64,000 bases of DNA from Tenacibaculum jejuense (GCF_900198195.1 NZ_LT899436.1:186001-250000); one strand, 5' to 3'; positions 1-9,888 are shown, counted from the first letter of the stretch. A program made the numbers and translations. The notes: generated by a model from the sequence alone, not told the origin.

Positions 1-345
1 ATTCCAAATTTGGTAATCTGTGGAGACTATAATATTTGTCATGAAGCGATAGATATTCATAATCCAAAAATGAAAGGTGTTTCAGGTTTTCTTCCAGAAG
101 AAAGAGAATGGTTAAGCAAGTTTATTGATAGTGGATTTATCGACAGTTTCCGTTATTTAAATCCAGAACGTCAAGAATACTCTTGGTGGAGTTATAGAGC
201 GAATGCAAGAGCTAATAATAAAGGTTGGCGATTAGATTATTGCATGGTAACAGAACCCTTAAAAGAAAAGATTTCTAGAGCCTATATTTTACCAGAAGCA
301 AAACATTCTGATCATTGTCCAGTTGCTGTCGAATTTCAATTTTAG
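1..345 (+). CDS. xth: Exodeoxyribonuclease III, C-terminal part (cut by window edge)
   Basis: The reading frame is open from the first base, so this is the last 114 residues of a protein that is normally about 254 long. Exonuclease III removes nucleotides from 3' ends and cuts at abasic sites in base-excision repair. Family motifs are visible: GDYNICH (the D/N pair of the active site, E. coli GDMN equivalent), the WRLDY block and the terminal SDHCPV block that holds the catalytic Asp-His pair. The gene ends 16 bp before the likely start of the lytic transglycosylase gene on the same strand, so the two are probably co-transcribed. The identification is strong; the start lies outside the window. 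Confidence 0.93.
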   Translation: MPNLVICGDYNICHEAIDIHNPKMKGVSGFLPEEREWLSKFIDSGFIDSFRYLNPERQEYSWWSYRANARANNKGWRLDYCMVTEPLKEKISRAYILPEAKHSDHCPVAVEFQF

Positions 346-361
346 TCACGTATACATTTTA

Positions 362-1708
362 ATGAAAAAGTTCTTTGTCTTAAGCCTATTTAGTATTGCT
401 AATCTTTTTGCTCAAAATCAACCTGTTGATTCTATTAAAGAGATTGATTTAATTACTAAAACTATAATCCGCAAGGATTCTATTCCAAACTCAGCATCAG
501 ATTCAATTCCACAAAAGAAATTGATTGTAAAGGAACGTTATACAAACGACGATTTAAAGCGAATAGATAGCTTATTAGTGGAAGCAAAATTGTATTCTCC
601 ACTTTTCGATAGTGTTCCTTACATTATCAATGACAAAGATTTAGTAACTAATGTAACACCTGTTGTTACCCCAGAATTACTAAAAGAACGATTAGCATTA
701 ATTAATCAAGAAACTCCATTTAACTTAGCTTTTAATCCTGCTTTAGAGCGTGTTATTAATAACTATTTAAAATACCGAAAGAAGTATTATCCTGCACTAA
801 TGTCTAGAGCAAAATACTTTTTTCCAATGTTTGAAAGATATTTAGATCAATATGATATTCCATTAGAAATGAAATATCTAGCGATCGTAGAATCTTCGTT
901 AAGACCACAAATTAAATCAAGAGTTGGCGCTACCGGATTATGGCAATTTATGTACGGAACAGGAAAGCAGTATAAACTTGCTGTAAACTCTTATGTTGAT
1001 GAACGTCAAGATCCTGTTAAATCTACCATTGCAGCATGTAAATATCTTACTTTTTTACACGGACTTTTTAATGATTGGGATTTAGCTTTGGCGGCTTATA
1101 ATTCTGGTCCAGGAAATGTATTGAAAGCTATCAAAAGATCTGGAGGATATAGAAATTACTGGAATATTCGTCCGTTTTTACCGAGAGAAACAGCTGGTTA
1201 TGTTCCTGCGTTTTATGCTACAATGTATATTTTTAAATATGCAGATGAGTTAGGTTTGTATCCAGAAAGTCCAAAAATATTTAACTTTCAAACAGATACA
1301 ATTCAGGTAAAAAGAACTGTTTCTTTTGATCAAATAGCAGAGAAGATAGATATAAATACTGAAATGCTTTCTTTTTTAAACCCACAGTATAAAATCGATA
1401 TTATACCTTTTGTAAAAAAGAAGAAATTCTCAATACGTTTACCTAGAAACAAAACAATTGATTTCTTAGAGAAAGAAAAAGAAATTTATGCATTAGCTGC
1501 TGCTGAAGATTCATTGAGAGAAAAACCTTTACCAAAATACTTTGAAATGGATAAAAGAATTCGTTACAAAGTAAGGTCTGGAGACTATTTAGGTAAAATT
1601 GCAATTAAATTTGGAGTTCGAGTTAAAGATATAAAACGTTGGAATAATATGAGAAATTCAAATTTAAGAGCAGGGCAACGTTTGTATATTTATCCGAGAA
1701 GAATGTAA
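362..1708 (+). CDS. Membrane-exported lytic murein transglycosylase with C-terminal LysM domain (MltD-like)
   Basis: Cleaves the glycan strand of peptidoglycan in the periplasm. I chose the ATG at 362 because it opens directly on a signal peptide (MKKFFVLSLFSIANLFAQ); an in-frame start at 323 would overlap xth and bury the signal. The 448-residue product has an SLT domain around residues 160-280 with the expected catalytic glutamate at about E177 in the block AIVESSLRPQ, followed by the GATGLWQFM and AYNSGPGNV motifs of the family. A weak LysM-like segment precedes a clear LysM at about residues 402-446 (YKVRSGDYLGKIA), which would anchor the enzyme to the wall. It lies between xth and a DUF4837 gene, an order I know from other flavobacteria. 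Confidence 0.92.
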   Translation: MKKFFVLSLFSIANLFAQNQPVDSIKEIDLITKTIIRKDSIPNSASDSIPQKKLIVKERYTNDDLKRIDSLLVEAKLYSPLFDSVPYIINDKDLVTNVTPVVTPELLKERLALINQETPFNLAFNPALERVINNYLKYRKKYYPALMSRAKYFFPMFERYLDQYDIPLEMKYLAIVESSLRPQIKSRVGATGLWQFMYGTGKQYKLAVNSYVDERQDPVKSTIAACKYLTFLHGLFNDWDLALAAYNSGPGNVLKAIKRSGGYRNYWNIRPFLPRETAGYVPAFYATMYIFKYADELGLYPESPKIFNFQTDTIQVKRTVSFDQIAEKIDINTEMLSFLNPQYKIDIIPFVKKKKFSIRLPRNKTIDFLEKEKEIYALAAAEDSLREKPLPKYFEMDKRIRYKVRSGDYLGKIAIKFGVRVKDIKRWNNMRNSNLRAGQRLYIYPRRM

Positions 1709-1759
1709 AAGGTACGCTTTTTGATTAATCAAATAAAAGGTCTAAAAAAACTAACTATT

Positions 1760-2752
1760 ATGAATAAAATATTAATATTATTTGTTGCTTCTCTAGCGCT
1801 CTTTAGTTGTAAGAGAAGTAGTAAAGCTGATATAATTTTACCAAGATCTACTGGGAATACGAATGAGATTTTGGTAGTTATGAAAAGTGCCGATTGGCAT
1901 GGAAAACCAGGTGATGAAATTAGAACTGTTTTTGGTGAGCATCAAGTGGGGTTACCACAACCAGAAACATTACTTTCAGTAAACCAAATTGATCATTCAG
2001 GATTCAGTAAGTTTATAAAAAATAATAAGGCTATTTTATTATTTCAAAAAGCAGATTCTACTGGTATTTCAATTGAAAGAGATAAAGATGCAAGACCTCA
2101 AATTGTTATCAAGGCTACTTACGGAGATGAATTAGATTTAACAAACCTTATTAAAACTAGAGGGAAAGAAATTATACAGTTATTTAAAGATGAGGATATA
2201 AAGTTTACGCAAAGTATTTTTAGAAAAGAACGTATAGATGCATCTAAATTTAAAACTGTTGAAAATTTAGGTATAGATATTATTATACCAGAACGTTATA
2301 AACTAGTTCAAGATACGTTAAATAATTTTTTATGGATGCGCCATCATTTAATGAGTGGAATAGCTAGAGGAGACGGTTCTAATAATTTATTAATTTATTC
2401 TTTACCACTTGGAGATGAAACTAAAGTTGCTGATAATATTACATCGGTTAGAGATAGTATAGGAGAAATATTTATTCCAGGAAGCAGAGAAGGAATGTAT
2501 ATGATTACAGAACAGGCTTATACTCCATTTACATACGAAACTACTTTAGATGGTAAGAAAGCTTATGAAACACGTGGTAAATGGGAAGTGAAAAACGATT
2601 TTATGGCTGGTCCATTTTTAAATTATACAATCGTAGATAAAAAGAATAATCGATTAGTAGTTTTTGAAGGATTCACTTATGCTCCGTCTGTAAATAAAAG
2701 AGATTTTCTTTTCGAGTTAGAAGCAATTGCAAAATCCTTAAAAATTAAATAA
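1760..2752 (+). CDS. DUF4837 family lipoprotein
   Basis: The 330-residue product starts with a lipoprotein signal (MNKILILFVASLALFSCK), so it is predicted to be lipid-anchored at Cys17. The ATG at 1760 was preferred over a TTG at 1721 because the signal peptide starts there. The rest is soluble, without repeats; the pattern GNTNEILVVM near the N-terminus and the segment ending in LFELEAIAKSLKIK match what I remember of DUF4837, a Bacteroidota-restricted family with no known role. The gene follows the lytic transglycosylase by 51 bp on the same strand, so a cell-envelope role is a reasonable but unproven inference. A strong bidirectional hairpin terminator ends the unit. Confidence 0.8.
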   Translation: MNKILILFVASLALFSCKRSSKADIILPRSTGNTNEILVVMKSADWHGKPGDEIRTVFGEHQVGLPQPETLLSVNQIDHSGFSKFIKNNKAILLFQKADSTGISIERDKDARPQIVIKATYGDELDLTNLIKTRGKEIIQLFKDEDIKFTQSIFRKERIDASKFKTVENLGIDIIIPERYKLVQDTLNNFLWMRHHLMSGIARGDGSNNLLIYSLPLGDETKVADNITSVRDSIGEIFIPGSREGMYMITEQAYTPFTYETTLDGKKAYETRGKWEVKNDFMAGPFLNYTIVDKKNNRLVVFEGFTYAPSVNKRDFLFELEAIAKSLKIK

Positions 2753-2770
2753 ACTCGACTCATATAAAAT

Positions 2771-2802
2771 AAAACAGCCACCTAATTCAGGTGGCTGTTT
2801 TA
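2771..2802. terminator. Bidirectional intrinsic terminator
   Basis: AAAACAGCCACCT pairs with AGGTGGCTGTTTT around a 5-6 base loop. A-tracts and T-tracts flank it on both sides, so it can end the forward DUF4837 unit and the reverse beta-helix gene, whose stop codon lies 3 bp away. Confidence 0.9.
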
Positions 2803-2804
2803 TT

Positions 2805-4727
2805 TTAATTACAACTGTTATTGTTTTGTGTGACGTTGGTAATAGTTGTTGAGTTGTTTTTTATACACTCGTAATTACTTGTTGTTCCTGTTGGCTTTGT
2901 AATTTGATTGTTTGCTATTTTAATATTGTTAAGTGAATTGCTTAAACTAATTCCGTGTTTTTCTATTGGGATAATTTCATTTTCTAAAACTTCACAATTC
3001 GTAGCATTATTTAATGTAATTCCGCCATTTACTATATTATTGATGAACGTAACTCCATAAGCATTTGAGAAAATAAGTGATTTATCATTATAAAACGTGT
3101 TTTTCTCAAAAAGTACTGTTTTACTTTGGTCTTCAGGTTTATTATTCATTTGAGCAAAATAAACACTATAATTTCCTGAAGTTTTCACTTTGTTTTCCTT
3201 CAAAGTTATATTGTTAGCATACGTATTTGTAGCTTGAATTCCGTTTTTAGAAACATCGATATTATTGTTGTTGATAGTAATATTTTCAACTTTGCTAATT
3301 TGTATTCCTGCTCCGCAATTTAGTATCGTATTATTATGGATAGAAGCATCTTTAGTTCCTACAATTATTCCTGAACTATAACCTTCAATAGTATTTTCAA
3401 AAATTTCATTATCAAAAACAGTTTCACCAGATCCAGCAATAAACATTGCCCAACTATCAGTAGCTTCTCCTAAAGCCTTAAATTTATTTTTTCGAATACG
3501 AATTCCAGAAGTAAAAGAACTTACAACTCTGGTTCCAATATTGTTTTCTTCTACGGTAATGTCTTGTCCAATGGTTAATGTTAAAAAACCGCCTCTACTT
3601 CCACTTTCAGTGTTGTTTTTTATTAAAACATCAAATACGCGTTGTCGTTCTTTCAATTCTCCATTACTGTCTCTAAAACGCTCTGGTTCGATATTTATAG
3701 CATAACCAACCTCTCCTCCATCTGTATTAGCAGAAGGTTGTCCAGTATTAATAAAAGTATTGTTTTCTATAGTTACATTTCTACCATCAACTAAAGCAAT
3801 TGCCATTCTTCTAGAATTTTTAATTGTACAATTTTTAATAGTAACATTTGTAGTTGGGTTATAATCTGGATTAAAGGCAAAGCCAAAAGAATATATAGCA
3901 AAAGTTCCTGAAGAACCATCTTGAAAGTTTCCTCCATCTACAACAATATTTCTCCCAGAATGTATATGAATTAAATGGCTTCCTTCTATACCCGTATCAT
4001 CAGGAGAAAATACACGTTCATCTCTATCTCCATAAAAGTTTCCCCCAGAAATAGTAATGTTTTCAGCATCTCTTACAGCTAAAATTGCACCCGATTTTCT
4101 GTTATAACGATCAGCAGGAAAAATTCTTAAATGTGTATTATCAGACATTATTAAGTTAAAGTCTGAAGGAAGGTTTACTGCTTCTAATGAAGGATACCAA
4201 TTTTGATTAGTAGTTGTACTAGTTACTTTGGTAACTTCAAAGAAGGCATCTAACTCATCAATTTTAAAAGTATCAGCACCTAGATTTTTTATTAAAAAAA
4301 ATAAATTTTCAAGTTTAGCTGTGTTCTGTAAAGCAATTTCTGAAGTTGTTTGACCTTCAGTTAAATCCCATTTTTCTTTTTCAAAGAAGAATGTGTTGCT
4401 TTTTAGTTTTACATTACCTTCAACTGTAAGTTTATGATTTAAAAGTTCTCCTGAAATATTTCCACCAGAAAACTTTAACGCACCATTAATAATACTTCCT
4501 CCTTTATACTCAAAGTTTACATTAGAAGGTAATATTATGGTTTCTCCTTGTAAATCTAACAGACAATTAACTTCTATTGTTGAATTTGACTGAATGTTTA
4601 AAAAATCGGGTTTACATGGAGTGGTAATTTGCGGTTGATCGTCTTTATTATCATTAAGAACAATACCGTTGTCTTTGCTACAAGAAAATATTGTAGAAAC
4701 GCATAAGATTGCAATTATCTTTTTCAC
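2805..4727 (-). CDS. Right-handed parallel beta-helix repeat lipoprotein
   Basis: A 640-residue secreted protein with a lipoprotein signal (ILCVSTIFSCSKDNG, Cys16). From about residue 190 to the end the sequence is made of short turns of the type NITISGGNFYGD, NVTIENNTFINTG, NITINNNNIDVS, the Asn/Ile/Thr ladder of a right-handed parallel beta-helix (PbH1 repeats, pectate-lyase-like fold). The N-terminal part contains a stretch with ETIILPSNVNFEYKGGSI, typical of the pre-helix cap. Family members are often polysaccharide lyases or hydrolases, but I see no diagnostic catalytic set, and no sugar-utilisation genes are nearby, so the substrate is unknown. It could equally be a surface adhesin-like or structural protein. 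It is transcribed alone. Confidence 0.82.
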   Translation of the reverse strand: MKKIIAILCVSTIFSCSKDNGIVLNDNKDDQPQITTPCKPDFLNIQSNSTIEVNCLLDLQGETIILPSNVNFEYKGGSIINGALKFSGGNISGELLNHKLTVEGNVKLKSNTFFFEKEKWDLTEGQTTSEIALQNTAKLENLFFLIKNLGADTFKIDELDAFFEVTKVTSTTTNQNWYPSLEAVNLPSDFNLIMSDNTHLRIFPADRYNRKSGAILAVRDAENITISGGNFYGDRDERVFSPDDTGIEGSHLIHIHSGRNIVVDGGNFQDGSSGTFAIYSFGFAFNPDYNPTTNVTIKNCTIKNSRRMAIALVDGRNVTIENNTFINTGQPSANTDGGEVGYAINIEPERFRDSNGELKERQRVFDVLIKNNTESGSRGGFLTLTIGQDITVEENNIGTRVVSSFTSGIRIRKNKFKALGEATDSWAMFIAGSGETVFDNEIFENTIEGYSSGIIVGTKDASIHNNTILNCGAGIQISKVENITINNNNIDVSKNGIQATNTYANNITLKENKVKTSGNYSVYFAQMNNKPEDQSKTVLFEKNTFYNDKSLIFSNAYGVTFINNIVNGGITLNNATNCEVLENEIIPIEKHGISLSNSLNNIKIANNQITKPTGTTSNYECIKNNSTTITNVTQNNNSCN

Positions 4728-4755
4728 TTTTTTGAGGATTATTGGTTGATATCTA

Positions 4756-4763
4756 CAAAGTTA
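4756..4763 (-). promoter_or_regulatory. Probable -7 element for the beta-helix gene
   Basis: On the reverse strand this reads TAACTTTG, a full match to the Bacteroidota TAnnTTTG element, 28 nt before the start codon at 4727. I could not find a convincing TTTG at the expected distance upstream. Confidence 0.5.
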
Positions 4764-4811
4764 TAATAATTTTTTACTTTTAATTAGAGAAACATTAAAA
4801 CTTACAAAACA

Positions 4812-5309
4812 ATGAAAATCAATTTTTTAATTTGTGCTTTAGCAGCACTTGTGCCTCTATTTACAGGTTTTATTTGGTACGGACCATTATTTAAAAATGC
4901 TTGGATGAAAGAAATGCGTTTTACTGAGGAAAACCTTAAAGGTGGTAACATGGCTGCTATTTTTGGAATTTCTTATGTATTAAGTTTTATTATAGCTTTA
5001 GGTTTAATTCCTATAGTAATTCATCAAATGGGAATTTATTCAACTTTAGCTGGAGAACCAGATTTTATTAATCAAAGTGGTGATGCTTATAACACATATA
5101 CTTCGTTAATGGAAACTTACGGAACTAGATTTCGAACTTTTAAACACGGATTATTACATGGAAGTATTTTAGGTTTTTTTATAGCCTTACCGATTTTAGC
5201 AATTCAAGCTATTTTTGAGCGAAAAACATTTGTATATATAGCAATTAATGTAGGATATTGGGTTGTTACACTAGGTTTAATGGGAGGTATTATTTGCCAA
5301 TGGTTTTAA
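4812..5309 (+). CDS. DUF1761 family membrane protein
   Basis: A 165-residue integral membrane protein with about four hydrophobic segments (residues 5-25, 47-68, 115-137 and 142-163). The N-terminal block GFIWYGPLFKNAWMKEM followed by a lysine-rich loop is the signature of DUF1761, whose function is unknown. It is a single-gene unit: the reverse-strand beta-helix gene lies upstream and a clean hairpin terminator follows 11 bp after the stop codon. The family match is good by eye; no function can be read from context. Confidence 0.82.
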   Translation: MKINFLICALAALVPLFTGFIWYGPLFKNAWMKEMRFTEENLKGGNMAAIFGISYVLSFIIALGLIPIVIHQMGIYSTLAGEPDFINQSGDAYNTYTSLMETYGTRFRTFKHGLLHGSILGFFIALPILAIQAIFERKTFVYIAINVGYWVVTLGLMGGIICQWF

Positions 5310-5320
5310 AAGAAATATTG

Positions 5321-5346
5321 AAAAGCACCATTTAGGTGCTTTTTTC
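5321..5346 (+). terminator. Intrinsic terminator after the DUF1761 gene
   Basis: AAAAGCACC pairs with GGTGCTTTT around the loop ATTTA and is followed by a run of T. Confidence 0.88.
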
Positions 5347-5402
5347 ATGTAACGAAATAGAACTTTTAACTACTTATGTAAAACCTAACTAATTGAATCG
5401 CT

Positions 5403-6869
5403 ATGTTTACACGTTTTATAAGTTTCGAAATGAAACAATTTTTCCGTTCTATGTTTTGGCAAAAAGGAGTTGTTGTGAATATTATTATGGCACTTTTTGC
5501 TTTATGGATTATACTTTCTTTTTTGGGTATTGGATTGGGAGGATTTTATTTAATCAAAGACATTTTTCCAGATAAAGACCCATTTGAATTTGTTAACGGT
5601 TTTTTATTGTTTTATGTTATTGGAGATTTAATCTTTAGATATTTAATGCAGAAATTACCTGTATTGAATATCAAACCCTTGTTGATACTTGACATCAAAA
5701 AAAGTAAATTAATTAACTACACACTTATAAAATCTGGACTATCATTTTTCAACTTCTTTAGTTTATTTTTCTTTATTCCATTTTCTTTTGTTCTTATAAA
5801 GGAAGGCTATCCCACAAATAATGTATTAAGCTGGTTAACTGGAATTACAACCCTTGTTTTCGCAGCAAATTACTTGAATTTTATCACCAACAAAAGTAAT
5901 ATTGCTTTTGGTGTTTTAGTAGCATTCTTAGGAAGTATTATCGCTTTACAACAATTTGGAATTTATGATTTTACTGGGGTAAGCGTTGCAATTTTCAATA
6001 GTTTATACACTAATTGGCTTTTTGTTTTAGTGCCATTATTTTTATTGATTACTTTTTATGTGATCAATTATAAAAAGTTGAAAGGTCAATTGTATTTAGA
6101 TGACGCTATTCAAACTAAAACTAAAGAAGCTAATACAAGTGATTTATCATTTGTAGATAGGTTTGGAGATTTAGCACCTTTCATGAAAAACGAAATGCGA
6201 TTGATTTGGAGAAATAAAAGAACGAAAACAGTATTCTTAATGTCTTTTATTTTCTTGTTTTACGGATTAATCTTTTTTACTCAAGAAGCTTATGCAGATA
6301 ATCCAGCCATGTTAATTTTTGCAGCACTATTCGTTACTGGAGGTTTTGCTATTAATTACGGACAATTTATTCCGGCTTGGGACAGTGAATATTACAGAAT
6401 GATTATGACCCAAAACATCAGTTACCGAAAATTTTTAGAAAGTAAGTGGTTAATAATGTCTTCTGTAACTTTTGTTTTGTATGTATTAAGTATTCCATAT
6501 TTGTATTTAGGTTTAGATAAGTTCTTAATGATTTCCGCAGGAGCAATTTTTAATGTTGGTTTTAATTCTCTGTTTTTATTATGGTCGGGTTCTTTTAACA
6601 GAAAGCGAATAGATTTAGATGCCAGCGGCTTTGGAAATACTCAAGGAACAAGTGCAACTCAGTTTTTAATTATTATCCCTTTAACAGGTTTTCCCATGGT
6701 TTTATATTTGGCTTTTAGTAGTTTCTTAGGTTTTAATGCAGGTATAATTGCCATCGCTAGTTTCGGTTTATTAGGAATTCTTTTGAAAAATAGCATCATG
6801 AATTTCATCGAAAAAAAATACATTAAAGACAAATACGCAACAATTCACGGTTTCAACCAAAAAAAATAA
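5403..6869 (+). CDS. DUF5687 family protein, putative ABC exporter permease
   Basis: A 488-residue polytopic membrane protein with roughly ten to twelve hydrophobic segments. It begins MFTRFISFEMKQFFRS, like many ABC-2-type permeases, and has a central soluble loop near residues 225-265 followed by the conserved-looking FMKNEMRLIWRNKRTK block, which resembles the start of a second half. Its stop codon is 7 bp before the start of an ABC ATPase gene, which supports the idea that it is the membrane partner of that ATPase. I recognise it as DUF5687, a Bacteroidota family; the transported substrate is unknown. Confidence 0.82.
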   Translation: MFTRFISFEMKQFFRSMFWQKGVVVNIIMALFALWIILSFLGIGLGGFYLIKDIFPDKDPFEFVNGFLLFYVIGDLIFRYLMQKLPVLNIKPLLILDIKKSKLINYTLIKSGLSFFNFFSLFFFIPFSFVLIKEGYPTNNVLSWLTGITTLVFAANYLNFITNKSNIAFGVLVAFLGSIIALQQFGIYDFTGVSVAIFNSLYTNWLFVLVPLFLLITFYVINYKKLKGQLYLDDAIQTKTKEANTSDLSFVDRFGDLAPFMKNEMRLIWRNKRTKTVFLMSFIFLFYGLIFFTQEAYADNPAMLIFAALFVTGGFAINYGQFIPAWDSEYYRMIMTQNISYRKFLESKWLIMSSVTFVLYVLSIPYLYLGLDKFLMISAGAIFNVGFNSLFLLWSGSFNRKRIDLDASGFGNTQGTSATQFLIIIPLTGFPMVLYLAFSSFLGFNAGIIAIASFGLLGILLKNSIMNFIEKKYIKDKYATIHGFNQKK

Positions 6870-6876
6870 ATTGATT

Positions 6877-7584
6877 ATGATACAAGTAAAAAATATTTCA
6901 AAAAAATACGGATCAATAGAAGTTTTAAATGTACAATCTTTAGATATTCCAACTGGTGAATCTTTTGGTTTGGTAGGAAATAATGGAGCAGGAAAAACAA
7001 CTTTATTTAACTTGCTGTTAGATCTAATTCGACCAACAACAGGATCAATTACAAGTAGTAATGTTGTAGTTAATAAAAGTGAAGACTGGAAAACATTTAC
7101 AGGTTCTTTTATTGATGAAAGCTTTTTAATTGGATATTTAACACCAAACGAATATTTTGAATTTATTGGCGAACTGCGTGGAATGAACAAAGCAGATGTT
7201 TACAGTTTTTTGCAACAATTTGAAGAGTTTTTTAATGGAGAAATTTTAGGAAAAAAGAAGTTTTTAAGAGATTTAAGCAAGGGAAATCAGAAAAAAGCAG
7301 GAATTGTAGCTGCTTTAATGGGGAATCCGAAAGTTGTCATTTTAGATGAACCTTTTGCAAATTTAGATCCGACAACACAAATTAGATTAAAAAACATCAT
7401 AAAAAAACTAAAAGAAGATAAAGAAACTACAGTGTTAATTTCTAGTCACGATTTAAGTCATGTAACAGAAGTTTGTGACAGAATTGTCGTCTTAGAAAAA
7501 GGAAATTTAGTGAAAGATATCACCACAACAGCACTAAGTTTAAAAGAATTAGAAAGCTATTTTTCTTCTTCCCTAGAAAATTAG
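6877..7584 (+). CDS. ABC transporter ATP-binding protein
   Basis: A 235-residue nucleotide-binding subunit with all standard motifs: Walker A GNNGAGKT at residues 34-41, signature LSKGNQ at 133-138, Walker B VVILDEP at 153-159 and an H-loop SSHD further on. The signature glycine is preserved although the serine of LSGGQ is followed by K. I used the ATG at 6877 rather than a TTG at 6871. The domain style (single ATPase fused to nothing, GSI loop in place of Q-loop details) is like the CcmA/YxlF-type exporters that pair with ABC-2 permeases. Together with the upstream DUF5687 protein it probably forms an exporter of unknown cargo. Confidence 0.92.
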   Translation: MIQVKNISKKYGSIEVLNVQSLDIPTGESFGLVGNNGAGKTTLFNLLLDLIRPTTGSITSSNVVVNKSEDWKTFTGSFIDESFLIGYLTPNEYFEFIGELRGMNKADVYSFLQQFEEFFNGEILGKKKFLRDLSKGNQKKAGIVAALMGNPKVVILDEPFANLDPTTQIRLKNIIKKLKEDKETTVLISSHDLSHVTEVCDRIVVLEKGNLVKDITTTALSLKELESYFSSSLEN

Positions 7585-7661
7585 GTTTTTATTTCTATTT
7601 TTACGCTCACCTGTACGATAACACCTGAAATTTCGTTGTTGTACAAGTAGAGCTCTTTTTT

Positions 7662-9881
7662 ATGAAAAAATTATACAAAGTACTTACGTTAATTATCTGT
7701 GCAATTGTAATCTATTCTTGTAGCACCAAGAAAGATACAGTTATTAATAGAAATTTCCATGTATTAAATACAAAGTATAACGTGCTGTTCAATGGAGAGC
7801 AGGCATTTGAGAAAGGAATTAAAAATATTGAAGATAATTACACTGATAATTTTTGGAAGCGCTTGCCTTTAGAGCCTATAAAATTTGATGAAAGAAACAT
7901 TGGTGAATTAAGATTAGGAACACCTGGTAATGGTTTTGATAATAAAGAAGACCAAAAGAACAAACCTGCAACTCCTTTCGATAGAGCAGAAGAGAAAGCC
8001 GTAAAAGCGATACAAAAACACTCAATGAATATTGGGGGTTATGAAAAAAACCGACAAATAGATGATGCTTATTTGTTATTAGGAAAATCTAGATACTACA
8101 CACAACGTTTTATTCCAGCCATTGAGGCTTTTAATTACATTATTGCAAATTACCCAAAAGCAGATTTAATTTACGATACTAAGGTTTGGCGAGCTAAGGC
8201 AAATGTTAGATTAGAGAATGAAAAATTAGCTATAGAAACACTAAAGTTATTAGTTGATTTAGATAAAAATGAAGAAGATTTATCTGGAGTTCAACTTCAA
8301 TCTGCTCACACAGCTTTAGCTATGGCTTATGAAAAGACAGATACTATTCAGAAAGTTATAGATAATTTAAAAAAATCTGTAGGTTTAGCAAACAATGAAC
8401 AATCGTACAGAAATAAATTTGTTTTAGGTCAGATATACAGTGAGCTTAATCGTAAAGACTCTTCAAGAACAATTTTTAAATTATTAGCAGGAAATAAAAA
8501 AACGCCTAGAAAGTATAGAATTCATGCTTATATTGAACTGGTAAAAAACTTAGAAAAAGATTCATCTAATTTAGGTTTAATAGGGAAATTTAAAAAACTG
8601 ATTAGAAATTCTGACAATAGAAAATATCATAATGAATTGTATTATCATCTTGGTGTTTTAGAAGAGAAAAGAGATAGTATCGAAACAGCAACAGATTACT
8701 ATATAAAATCTTTAGAAGCAAAAAAGAATAATAATTATCAAAAGACATATGCTTACGAGCGTCTGGGAAATATTTATTTCGATAAACAAGAATATTTACT
8801 GGCTGGTTCTTTTTATGATAGTGTTTTACAGGCTACTTCAGAAGAGTTTGAAAATGAAAAAAGAATTCGAAGAATAAAGCGAAAGCAAAAAGGATTAAAT
8901 AAATTAAGGTCTTTTGAAGAGGTAGTAAAAACTAACGATAGTATTCTGAAATTGACGAAGATGAGTTCAGAGGAACAAACCGCTTTTTTTGAACAGTATA
9001 TTGAAAAGTTAAAAGAAGACGAAGAGAAAAAACGTCAACGTTTAGCAAACTCACAGAATTTTGGAAATCAACTAGCTAGTGGAAGTTCCTTCGGAGGAAA
9101 CAAAGGGAAATGGTATTTTTATAATTCACAATCTAAAGGATTTGGTAAGGTATCTTTTACAAAAGTTTGGGGAGATAGACCTTTAGAAGATAATTGGCGA
9201 TGGTCTGATAAAACTGCTCCTTCAGAAGAATCAGAAGAAAATGAAGAAACAAAAAAGCAAGACAATAGTAGGTACGAAGTAGCTACTTATGTAAAAACTA
9301 TACCTACAAATAAAGAAGAAATTAAAGCTTTAGCTAAAGATAGAAACGAAGCCCTATATCAATTAGGATTGATTTACAAGGAGCAATTTAAAAACCCAGA
9401 TTTGGCTATAGAAAAGTTTGAATATTTGCTTACTGTAAATGAAAAACCAGAACTAAAACTTCCTATTAATTATCATTTATACCAATTGTATGAAAGGATT
9501 TCAGAGAAAGAAAAGTCTGAAGAAAAGAAAAATCTGATACTAACAAAATATGCAGATTCAAAGTTTGCCCAGATTATCAGAGAGCCAAATACTAAGTTGA
9601 GTACAGACGATGAAGTAAGTGAAATAGATAAAAAATATAAGAATATTTACAGCATGTATAAGTTTAATATGAATGAAGAAGCTGTAAATCAAATAGATAA
9701 TTTAGGTTCGGAAATTGAGAATTCAGAATTAATTGCTAAATTTGCTTTACTTCGTGCTTTATGTATAGGTAGATACAAAAGTAAAGAAGAATACAAAAAA
9801 GCGCTTGAATTCGTCGCATTTAAGTATGCGAATCAAATTGAAGGTCAGAAAGCCAATGAAATAATACAACTTTTAAAATAA
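7662..9881 (+). CDS. sprE: SprE/PorW-type gliding and type IX secretion TPR lipoprotein
   Basis: A 739-residue lipoprotein (signal MKKLYKVLTLIICAIVIYSC, Cys20) made largely of tetratricopeptide-like helices. The opening after the signal, FHVLNTKYNVLFNGEQAFEKG, is the hallmark of the Bacteroidota family that includes Flavobacterium johnsoniae SprE and Porphyromonas PorW. Family knowledge: SprE/PorW is needed for type IX secretion and gliding and links parts of the outer-membrane and motor complexes. The middle contains a low-complexity charged stretch (about residues 435-550) between two helical repeat regions. It sits directly upstream of bactofilin and atpZ, an arrangement I recall from other flavobacteria. 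The identification rests on the N-terminal block and context; no experimental evidence exists in the sequence. Confidence 0.85.
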   Translation: MKKLYKVLTLIICAIVIYSCSTKKDTVINRNFHVLNTKYNVLFNGEQAFEKGIKNIEDNYTDNFWKRLPLEPIKFDERNIGELRLGTPGNGFDNKEDQKNKPATPFDRAEEKAVKAIQKHSMNIGGYEKNRQIDDAYLLLGKSRYYTQRFIPAIEAFNYIIANYPKADLIYDTKVWRAKANVRLENEKLAIETLKLLVDLDKNEEDLSGVQLQSAHTALAMAYEKTDTIQKVIDNLKKSVGLANNEQSYRNKFVLGQIYSELNRKDSSRTIFKLLAGNKKTPRKYRIHAYIELVKNLEKDSSNLGLIGKFKKLIRNSDNRKYHNELYYHLGVLEEKRDSIETATDYYIKSLEAKKNNNYQKTYAYERLGNIYFDKQEYLLAGSFYDSVLQATSEEFENEKRIRRIKRKQKGLNKLRSFEEVVKTNDSILKLTKMSSEEQTAFFEQYIEKLKEDEEKKRQRLANSQNFGNQLASGSSFGGNKGKWYFYNSQSKGFGKVSFTKVWGDRPLEDNWRWSDKTAPSEESEENEETKKQDNSRYEVATYVKTIPTNKEEIKALAKDRNEALYQLGLIYKEQFKNPDLAIEKFEYLLTVNEKPELKLPINYHLYQLYERISEKEKSEEKKNLILTKYADSKFAQIIREPNTKLSTDDEVSEIDKKYKNIYSMYKFNMNEEAVNQIDNLGSEIENSELIAKFALLRALCIGRYKSKEEYKKALEFVAFKYANQIEGQKANEIIQLLK

Positions 9882-9888
9882 TTCCCTT

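Noticed and set aside
5393..5575. 60-residue forward frame overlapping the DUF5687 start
   Set aside because: It is an out-of-frame reading of the start of the permease gene, with no membrane or motif logic.
6771..7190. 139-residue reverse-strand frame across the permease/ABC ATPase junction
   Set aside because: It is antisense to two well-supported genes with complete ABC motifs and has no features of its own.
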